From Bondarzewia mesenterica (Eukaryota > Basidiomycota > Agaricomycetes > Russulales > Bondarzewiaceae): DNA of 16,786 nucleotides. The notes under the pieces are model-generated. The model was given only the letters and a program-made list of their open reading frames with translations, had not been told where the DNA came from and ran no database searches. Location: positions 1-16,786 of the forward strand of contig SGPL01000645.1 of assembly GCA_004802705.1 (NCBI GenBank), in the 5' to 3' direction. Made by a program: the position numbers and the translations under genes. Shown here one piece after another: positions 7,088 to 14,822 of the stretch (position 1 is its first letter; each line of letters starts with the position of its first letter).

Positions 7088-9049
7088 TCACTTGGTCGCA
7101 GCCCAAACCTTGAAAGATCCGTTCGTCTGCGCACGCGCCATGAATCCCGTCGATACCCACGCCTCCTCCTTTTCTTTCTCCTCCGGCCGCTCTTCGGAAT
7201 GGTCGCTCACGGTCAACGCTCGGCCCACAACAGGCCCACGCACGTGCAAAACACCAACAGGGTCCCCGCCCTTCTCCACGACATCATCATCCACCTCCGT
7301 CAACTTGGCCTCAATGTTGATGACGGGAGGACCGACGTGCACCACCGACGACGGTGCGAAGGTTTGCAGATCCAGAGGGTTGGAGGCGAAGATGGCCGCG
7401 GTGACGAGTGGGTGGGTGAATGCGTTGATGAAGGGCACGGAGAGCGCGATCCGGGTGGGCGTAAGCGCTGTAGAGTCGATGCCGCCACCGACTACCACAC
7501 CTCGGAGTGTGGCGGCGCTCGCGCCCATGACCTTGCTCCTGGCAGCCTCGAATACCAAACGGTCCCAAAGACCGTCTTTGTTCAAATAACCTTCGGTGAT
7601 GCCAGCAAGCTTGTGACGCCACGCAAAATTAAACATGACGCTCTTTTCGGCTTCGCGAACAATGGCGGAAGTCAATTCCGTCAGATGCTTCGGCTTCAGG
7701 AACATAATTGTGGGTGAAGGGAGGGGGAGCGTCTTTGTCGAGAAGATGTCGGAAAGGCCGATAGGTGCATTTGCTACGAGATAAATTAGTGAGTCATGGA
7801 GAAACTTTGAGCTCGTCAATACCTACCGTCGTCAGGCTTGTACAGCCCAGTGCTAGCAAAAGTTGCAAAGCTCGTTCCCTCATAGACCGCAGTGTAGGCG
7901 ACTGTCCTACCGAAGGCCGTGCTTAAAGAATAGGCAGAGACAATTGTATCCAAGGGAGACATGGGGGTAGAAATGGGTAAAAGAGAGTGTGCTGCCGTGA
8001 CTCCGGCAGTGATGTTTTGGTGCGTGAGCTGTGCGGCTTGCATTTGGCCGGCACCGTCTTGATAGAACGAGACAGTGAAGACATCGTTAGGGTCTATGAA
8101 TGATGCATTAAGACCCGTTATGATTGGTATGAAAGAGTGCTAAAAACACACCTGGGATAGGGCTTGGTAGTTCAGGTCCATTCTGACCCTCAGCTTCCAC
8201 GTCAGCCCATCGAACCAATTTGATATGCCTTGCCGCGGTTGCCAATGCTTTGCTGTCAGGCTCACCGACGACGATGACGACGTGATGCGACACTTCATTG
8301 GAGTCATAGATGAGCTCGAGCACATTAGATAGGAAGCTGGCGTCAATGACAATGGCTGTTGGAGGGTGAATCTCAAGAACATCAGAGAGTAACGAAGGTG
8401 AGGAGAGTGTGAAGGAAGGGATTGAGTGGGACGCCAGCGCCAGGTCCGTGATGAGGAATTCTGAATTGGAGCGCCGGTGTCAAAACGGAACATGTCAACA
8501 TGCAAGACCCAGAAACACACCGAGACCGTCATTGAGCAGCAATAGAACATTGGACTCGCGTGTAAGTCCCGCTCTAAGTAGGCCAGTTCCAAAGGCTGCT
8601 ACGCGGCTCCTCAATTGAGGGTTCGTAATCTAATCGAAGACCGTTGAGAATCGCATACGTGTACACAGCTATGAAGCATCAGCCTGACCTTAGTCGACCA
8701 CAGTGTACGCGGAGAGTCCGATTCAGGCTTGACCAGGTCCAAGAGGTTCTGTACCTCCTTGCTTGGCCTCACAGCGAACTACGTTCGACAAAGTCATCTC
8801 AGCATCGTCACGCGCGCCTGTCAAGTGCCAAGGACGACATACCCTACCCATCAAGCCAGTCGCATAATTCCTGTACACAGCACTCTCGCGGGGATTCCTG
8901 ACCCTACCAACATCACTTTGTCTACCCAGTAAGATTGGATGCAAAAGCGGCTGAGGCTTGTACAGGTTGGCAAGCAAGAACACGGAAGCGGTGATGAGAC
9001 CGAGCAGGATGGTCAGGTCGTCAGTGACGAGATGTTCAGAAAGCGACAT
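7088..9049 (-). CDS. Membrane-anchored acyl-CoA-synthetase-like protein (ANL superfamily), catalytic motifs degenerate (6 exons)
   Basis: Exons in order: 9049-8843, 8778-8689, 8629-8521, 8460-8152, 8093-7827 and 7773-7088. Introns are 53-64 nt, giving 555 residues. Residues 12-29 (LTILLGLITASVFLLANL) form one membrane segment. Then come a family-like N-terminal half (YRNYATGLMGR; LLDLVKP; TLWSTKITNPQLRSRVAAFG; AGLTRESNVLLLLNDGLEFL) and a central half (SAYSLSTAFGRTVAYTAVYE; PTIMFLKPKHL). These resemble long-chain acyl-CoA synthetases of the Faa2/AMP-binding family. The phosphate-binding loop, usually TSGTTGxPKG, reads SFYQDGAGQMQAAQLTHQN at 247-265. The usual GLTE-type motif is absent, and the STGD aspartate is Phe538 (WVSTGF). 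The chain ends about 17 residues later, so the C-terminal domain with the catalytic lysine is missing. I infer a pseudoenzyme or a protein with another role. The frame and splice sites are intact, so it looks expressed, not decayed. Confidence 0.9.
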
Positions 9050-9791
9050 GTCGTGGTTCGACCGTGCTATGTGGTCGTCTCAGTAGATATACTGACAAAG
9101 AAACACTGTGTGGGGAAGGGAAGGATGCGAACGCCAGTGTTGAGACTGCTCTTCGTGTGAGCCAGCACCGGACCCGATGATCCGTTCCTTGGGCTTCGGC
9201 TTCCAGTTATGGAAGGTATGGCCCTTTCAACTCCGTATACACAACTGTGACCTCAGTCACCTGCGACTTGCCATAGGACGCGCCTCAGAGCAGAACTTGG
9301 ACATATTGTCTTCTGCCCATGATCTTTCCGTACACGCCTTCACTCATGTCATTTCATTTCCTCCAGCAGTCATACCAGCCTAAACACTTTCTGAACATGT
9401 AGCTGCACAGAGCTGCACCCGTAGGCTGCTATGCTAGCGTTGCTTCGACTGACCTGGCAAGCGCATCCCGCTCCCAATTAAACAGTACAATTGTTTGTGC
9501 ATGCTATGTAAGTCTGATATTCCTTGATCCTGCTTTGCTGTCGACGAAATATCTCATCGCCCTCTCCAATGTCCATTTCTCTAGACGCTGGCTCGTGCGC
9601 GCGGCCAAATGGCATCACGTGATCCCCATTTAGCTTCAAAATGCGGAGCATCATGTAGCTATCTGTACTTTGCTCCGCCTTTCACCCATAGCCTCCTCCC
9701 CCCCCTTCCTTCTCACTGCCACCGATCCATTATTTTCCTCGCCTTCTACCTTTTTCACTTGCCTGCTTATTTTTAACGTACACGCACAGAC
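9050..9791. promoter_or_regulatory. Shared divergent promoter region
   Basis: This 742-base stretch separates the start codons of two divergent genes, the acyl-CoA-synthetase-like gene (minus) and the second linker histone (plus). No open frame in it is convincing. Near the histone side it has the palindrome ATCACGTGAT (9614-9623) and a long CT-rich tract (about 9670-9770), typical of fungal leaders. No TATA box is evident. Confidence 0.5.
9614..9623. promoter_or_regulatory. CACGTG E-box within a 10-bp palindrome
   Basis: ATCACGTGAT is a perfect palindrome about 170 bases upstream of the second H1 start codon. The CACGTG core is also present about 134 bases upstream of the first H1 gene (5713-5718). 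bHLH binding is inferred from the motif only. Confidence 0.4.
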
Positions 9792-10967
9792 ATGGTGGCA
9801 TCCCCTAAGAAGACTTACGCCAAGGGTCATGCGGGAACCGCCGCCAAGAAGCCTGCCGCTGGCAAGGGGCACCACACAACCCATCCTCCTTGGGTTGATA
9901 TGATCAAGGTATGTTGTGCATATCAGCTGTCATCGTCGTCTTCTCTCGCATTGTCCGTGCGAGTCGTAAGCTATGTGAACTATGATCGCATAGTTCATAT
10001 GCCGCACGGACCCTGATCCGTGCGCGTTGCCCTCACGTTTCTCTTTATCAGCACATCATCAATCATTTGCCCTCATTATCTCCATATGTATGCTTATCAC
10101 TATCCAGGAATGCATTGTTGCGCACCCAGACAATGCGCGTCAGGGCGTATCACGCCCTGCAGTCAAGAAGGTCCGTGTGCATCCCCCAACTTGTTCCGTA
10201 CGAATCTAAGATGTCATCCATTTAGTTTGTTGAATCAAAGTACAATATCGAATCAAACGTTGCTACCAACAGTCAGCTCGCCCGGGCCATCTCACATGGT
10301 GCTGAGAAGGGCATCTTCGTGCTGCCCAAAGGTATTTTAATTCAGAAGTCATAGTTTCAATTCTACTCGTATTAATGATTTTCAACATCTGCAGGCCCGG
10401 CTGGAAGGATCAAGCTTTCTCCTAAAGCCCATGGACATAAAGAATCAGCGAAAGAGGTAGGGTTGAATAGCCCCTATCTGTCGTTGTATCTCACATGTCC
10501 TTTCTCTCCTTTCTCTTTATCCCAGAACGCACCCGCGGAGGTGAAGAAGCCCGTTTCTTTGACAAAGACGACTGCTGCATCCAAGACCAAAGCCCCATCT
10601 CAGAAAGCGGCTGCCACCGCGACGAAAGCCAAGGTTTCCGGTATTACCGCGAGAAAAGCCCAAACGACCACCAAGGCGTCCCTCACCACGAAGCCTACGC
10701 AGAGGAAGACAACGACTTCGAGAAAGGCCGCAGCTGCCAGGAAGTCTGGAGCTGCAGCGACTAGGAAGAGAGGACGTCCAAGGAAAGCAGTAAAGAGCAC
10801 TGCGCGCAAACCGCAGTCCAAAGCAGGGGCTGCCAAAGCGGAGGTAAAGGAGAAGCCTGCTTTCACGGCTGCAAAGCGCACGGCTAAGAAGCCGGCATCG
10901 AAGAAGGTATGCCACGAAACTATCTTTCGGTTGTGTTGTTCTATTAAAATTCAAATCCCAGACTTAA
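9792..10967 (+). CDS. Second linker histone H1 paralogue with AT-hook (6 exons)
   Basis: Exons 9792-9908, 10108-10170, 10226-10331, 10395-10456, 10526-10906 and 10962-10967 give about 244 residues. The globular H15 domain covers roughly residues 30-105: HPPWVDMIKECIVAHPDN, GVSRPAVKKFVESKYNIE, NSQLARAISHGAEKGIFVLP, then KGPAGRIKLSPK. It aligns exon by exon with the H1 gene at 4427-5579. The N-terminal tail is only about 30 residues, against 65 there. The C-terminal tail is Lys/Ala/Thr-rich and carries TRKRGRPRKA (about residues 195-204), an AT-hook that binds the minor groove of AT-rich DNA. Intron 1 is unusually long (199 nt); intron 3 interrupts what is a single exon in the paralogue. The last exon is uncertain: an acceptor at 10961 adds Thr and a stop, while one at 11045 (TTTCTATAG) would add nine residues and end at 11075. 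Confidence 0.92.
9953..10024. repeat. Alternative hairpins inside intron 1 of the second H1 gene
   Basis: GTCCGTGCG (9953-9961) pairs exactly with CGCACGGAC (10003-10011). Between them TGAACTATG (9976-9984) and CATAGTTCA (9989-9997) form a perfect 9-bp stem with loop ATCG. A second copy of the left arm, TCCGTGCG (10017-10024), can pair with the same right arm (10003-10010) across a 6-base loop (CCCTGA). The outer stem and this downstream stem therefore exclude each other. Confidence 0.7.
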
Positions 10968-11374
10968 ATCTCCACCTGACCCACGATCAGTATTGCACAC
11001 TGTTCTCAAACACGAGTTTTTTTTTTCATGGCTGTCTTTCTATAGGTGTATGATTGTACTTGTACGTTATCGTAACGATGCGGTAGCTATGTAGTGGTAT
11101 TGTTTTTTCCAAATTGTTGTCTCGTGTATCGGACTCCGGAGTGTATCCTTTGATGTATATTTAGCACAGTATTGAAAATCTAAATACGTGGCCTCTTGTG
11201 CATTCGTTCACAGTATGACCATCGGCCTGATGGAGGTTTGTATATATTCGAATTTCTCTTGACGAAATTCAAGATGCACGAAATGCCATTGGCTCGGAAG
11301 TCGCCGGAGTCGGTGCCACAGCAGCGCTGCTCCCGCAAGCCGCTCACGACAACGAGCTCATAGAGCAGGTCGAC
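10968..11374. other. Intergenic stretch and complex I gene promoter region
   Basis: The first part is the 3' end of the second H1 gene, including the alternative last exon at 11046-11075. The right part precedes the complex I gene. It carries an inverted repeat GAATTTC/GAAATTC (11250-11256 and 11264-11270) and CCATTGG (11286-11292), a CCAAT box on the minus strand about 85 bases before the start codon. CCAAT boxes are used by the HAP complex for respiratory genes in fungi; its use here is inference. Confidence 0.45.
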
Positions 11375-12414
11375 ATGTTCGCAGCCAGATTCCCCAAACG
11401 GCTTCCTCTGCCACGGCCTGTCAGGTCAACAAGACACATTTCTACATCTGCCTCGAGGCGCTCGGACGCTCTCTTCGTGGTTCGTAGTCATTTCGTCATG
11501 CAAGACTGCATTCAGTGACGGTTCGCTCACATGTTGCGCGAACTTCAGCATCGGGATACCCCATATAACAACCCGAAGGTAAGTGTCTCCGTTTTGTCCG
11601 ACATGAAATTATTCACAGCCGTTGCCGCATAGATTCCATTTGTATTCACCCCCGAGAACTTGAAGCGCGCACAGGAGATCGTCTCGCATTACCCGACGCA
11701 GTACAAGAAGGCCGCCGTCATCCCTTTGCTCGACCTTGGCCAACGACAGAACAAAGGATGGACCAGCATCAGTGTCATGAACTATGTCGCCAAACTACTG
11801 GAGATGCCTCCCATGCGCGTCTACGAGGTCGCGACGTTCTATACCATGTTCAACCGGTACGTCTCGTCGTTCGATACCGCATTCAAGGCTCCTCATCGAA
11901 AGATCGTCCGTATCTCAGTGAGCCAATTGGCGACAACTTCGTTCAAGTATGCACGACCACCCCTTGCATGCTCCGCGGCTCCACCGAGATCCTCAACACG
12001 GTCTGCAGCCACCTTGGCGGGCTGAAACCAGGCGAGACCACAAAAGATGGAAAGTTCACAGTCATCGAAGTCGAGTGCCAGGGCGCGTGCAGTAATGCGC
12101 CAATGCTGGTTGTGAATGAGGATTTCTACGTACGCTCATGCTCCATTGTGACGTCGATGCCTTGCTCACACCTTCTGAAGGAGGACCTCACACCGGAGAC
12201 GACAAAGAAGATCCTAGAGGCGTTTGTCAAGGGCGAGAAGCCCAAGCCTGGTCCACAAAGTGGACGCCATACTAGTGAGAACGCCGCAGGTCTCACGGCG
12301 CTCACTACGAAGGTGAGTATTTGTTATACAGCCGCCTCGAAGCCAGAATCAATGACCCATCGATTTGTGCAGCCCTATGGACCCGGAGAGTTCTGTACAC
12401 CCGAGTTTAGCTAG
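11375..12414 (+). CDS. NADH:ubiquinone oxidoreductase 24-kDa [2Fe-2S] subunit, mitochondrial (NDUFV2/NuoE family; 6 exons)
   Basis: Exons 11375-11479, 11549-11578, 11633-11856, 11919-12129, 12181-12312 and 12373-12414 give 247 residues, about the family length. The protein sits in the NADH-oxidising arm of mitochondrial complex I and carries the N1a [2Fe-2S] cluster. The first 35 residues are rich in Arg, Ser and Ala without acidic residues until Asp31, a matrix-targeting presequence ([20 protein letters not shown]). Then come the helical domain ([43 protein letters not shown]) and the thioredoxin-like domain. Cluster ligands are visible as Cys131-x4-Cys136 ([11 protein letters not shown]) and Cys173-x3-Cys177 ([11 protein letters not shown]). 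The C-terminus reads [12 protein letters not shown], then PKPGPQSGR and PYGPGEFC. Intron 4 uses an AAG acceptor (12180), chosen because it restores the conserved YEDLTP. The gene converges on the bestrophin gene; the stops are about 190 bases apart. Confidence 0.97.
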
Positions 12415-12602
12415 ATTATGTATGTCTGTGAGGATCATTGATATAACTGTTCTGCCCTGCGACCCCTGACCATTTCCACAGACGTGACTGAGAATTGACA
12501 GCCTTCGCAAAACCGTACTATCCTCTCATTCGTAAATGGTATCATGGCATTCATTGCCGTTCGTGAATGGGTAAAGTGAAATTTCAGTAGACATGCATTG
12601 GA

Positions 12603-14822
12603 TCAATCGTCGCCCTCGCCGTCATCGTATCCGTAACCTCCTTGGCCACCCTCTGGCAGCCTGTCTATCATATAACTGTTGATCGTGATCAGCAGAACCT
12701 CGAATTGATACAAGACTGGACCTACTTGATCTCCTCCTTTAAATCAGAGCAATAGCGATCTATAGAATGGCATCAGTACTTCAGAAAGAAGTTCTCGCAC
12801 AGAGGAGATACGAGCCTAATGGGAGATCAGCGTCATCGAGACCTAAAAGAAAATACCCAAATATGGTCAGAGGATAATAACTTTCCAACACACGCAAGTT
12901 CAACACCTACCGAACGGCATCTCAATCTCGTCCGCTATGCCTTCAATGCCCATGAAGGTAAAGGCAACGACAGTCACCACAGGGATCATAGCCCATCCCA
13001 ACTCCTTGATGAGCGTGAATGGAAGAGCAAACAGATACATCGAGACGCATTGCTTCAGATGGATGCTATCTGCGTACAAAGATGAGGCATTGACCCATAC
13101 GGACATGATTGAAGGAAGACGATGTACTTACAGGATTTGGGTATTGGGGTATTTGCGATCCGTTCCATGTTCGTCATTTGGTCCACCATGCCTTGCACGC
13201 TAGCGATTGTGAATTTGTGAAAAACCGGCGACGACAGTGCGATTTTCTTACAGCAGGTTCATCGCGTTCGTCCCTGTCAGAGATCATTACGAAAAAAAAA
13301 ATCGTCGGCGACGGTGAATTTGTCGGATCAGGAAGGAAGACTGACCAGCAGGTCCGACAGTCTCCAAAAACCCGTCTCGCCGGAATCCAAAAAGCAACCT
13401 CGCGATTTCGTAGGATAACCTGGGGGGGGGGGGGGGGGCAAAGCAGGAATGAGCTGCGAACGTCAGACATCGAGAGGACCAGACAGACACGAGGGGTAAG
13501 GGAATAGTCGCCTCGGTATACGGATTGAAATTGATGGCCCGATGGTCGGAGGTCAGTAACGGCGTTTTCGCTCCATGGAGCTTGTCCAAGCTCCTCTTTA
13601 CCCTCACCCTCTTCGTCGCCGTCGGTGTATGACCCGAACCATCAGAATTTACCCCTGCGTCAGGACTGGCCGTCCTAGAATTATCCAGGCTTGACATGGC
13701 ATCGGAGACAGCGTTGTACGACACGGTAGCAGAGTTCTTCCTCGAGCGCGCGGCGTCAGGCCCGATGTCGTGCTCCTTGAAGAAAGAGGCGGGAACGACG
13801 TCGATGTAGTCGTCCCAGTCGAGGCCGTCTTCTTCGCGGAGGTAGTGCTTGACGGCGTAGGCGAAGGCGAGGCAAAGTTTCAGTGCGTCGGCCTTGCGGC
13901 GGCGCAATTGGGAGGCGGTGACGGTTGTTTTGGGTGTTTTGCCCTTGGTACGAGGAGGTGCTTCGTCGGTCGGAGGGAGGGCCACGTTGATCCAGATCAG
14001 GCGGGAAAGGTTACGGACCTGCGGATGGTGCTGATGAGCATTCCGGCCTAGGCGTGTGGTGAGATTGACGAACGTGAGAAGTTATGGCACCGAAGGATTT
14101 GCGGCCTTCGTAGTAACGATCGTACGAGGTTCTGTGAGCATAGGAAACATGAAAATGACTCTCTCTCACAAAAAAAATGGCTCTTTTCACCCACCCATTC
14201 CTGTAAAACAGATGCATCCATGTCATCAATATGATCCATTGTTCAAAACATACAGACCGTTACCTGAACACGAGAATGAGACCGACCTGCAAGATTGATC
14301 AGCAACAAAGTCGGCAAGTCGGAGCAGGATTGGCTGTAGGAACTTACGACGACCGCGAGCAAGGGAGTAACAGAGTTCGTGAGAGTGACGTTCCTCCCTT
14401 TCGATGCCGCGTAAGCGACCGCGACCGCGAAAATAGTGACGGTGAGGACAGGTCCAAACACCCGACCAATAATCTAACATATCAAAAAATTAAATTTAAA
14501 GCTCGTCAGCGTCGCGCTATGCAACCTGAAGACGACGGGCGGAACGCGCAAAACACGCACGCTGTTCTTGATGCGGAAAACGTCCGGAAGCCACGAATAC
14601 TGTTGGGATTCGGAGTGTCAGCAAGGGCCCTGAACCCCAGTGACTTGTCGCGATAAGAGACTAGAGCCGGTGACATTCCCGACCTTTCTGAGATGCCTTC
14701 TGGAGATAAGCTTGCGGCGCTGGATGGATACGACGCACCACGGGTCAGTGTGTGAACTCCAGATGAATGAGAACGGCCTTCGTACATACCCTCTGGCCAA
14801 ACGGGCTAGATCGAGAAGTCAT
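12603..14822 (-). CDS. Bestrophin-type (RFP-TM/UPF0187) anion channel, 15 exons
   Basis: Exons in order: 14822-14790, 14719-14684, 14599-14561, 14473-14348, 14286-14264, 14200-14195, 14131-14074, 14018-13489, 13419-13346, 13273-13252, 13199-13132, 13069-12911, 12842-12816, 12759-12726 and 12675-12603; 435 residues. Bestrophins form pentameric chloride-type channels. Family motifs in order: YSWLPDVFRIKNS, first membrane segment GPVLTVTIFAVAVAYAASKG, TNSVTPLLAVVVGLILVFRN, TSYDRYYEGRKSFGAITSH, VRNLSRLIWINVA, a long Ser/Thr-rich insert (about 160-270) ending before TPLLTS, ARLLFGFRRDGFLETVGPAG, MERIANTPIPKSYSIHLKQC, FALPFTLIKELGW, VTVVAFTFMGIEGIADEIEM, and DRLPEGGQGG near the end. Every junction keeps phase. 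Exon 2 (RRKLISRRHLRK) and the start at 14822 are the least certain. Oddities (6-nt exon, GC-AG intron, C17 tract) are listed separately. Confidence 0.92.
12760..12815 (-). other. Probable GC-AG intron in the bestrophin gene
   Basis: Exon 13 must end after CCATTAG (12816) to join DRYCSDLKEEI in phase, but the next bases are GCTCGT, not GT. The 56-nt interval has a CTGAT branch-like site and ends TCTATAG. Without splicing, the frame stops about 11 codons later and loses the conserved C-terminus. Confidence 0.65.
13422..13438. repeat. Homopolymer run of 17 G (C on the coding strand) next to an acceptor
   Basis: On the minus strand 17 C are followed directly by AG, the acceptor of bestrophin intron 8 (13420-13488). 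The run thus stands in for the polypyrimidine tract. Its length is likely variable and prone to sequencing error. Confidence 0.85.
14195..14200 (-). other. 6-nt microexon (GAATGG) of the bestrophin gene
   Basis: The six bases are bounded by TTTTACAG and GTGGGT. They complete Arg86 and supply Asn87 and most of Gly88, giving VFRNGTSYDRYYEGR. The flanking introns are 63 nt each (14201-14263 and 14132-14194). The family motif has four residues between FR and Y (as in FRTNxxYxRxWEGR); skipping the microexon would keep frame but leave only two. Confidence 0.72.

Noticed and set aside
7199..7717. 172-codon plus-strand frame
   Set aside because: It is antisense to exon 6 of the acyl-CoA-synthetase-like gene, which has clear family motifs on the minus strand.
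12130..12180. Readthrough of complex I intron 4 (phase-compatible open frame)
   Set aside because: It would insert 17 residues between NEDFY and EDLTP, which are adjacent in the family.
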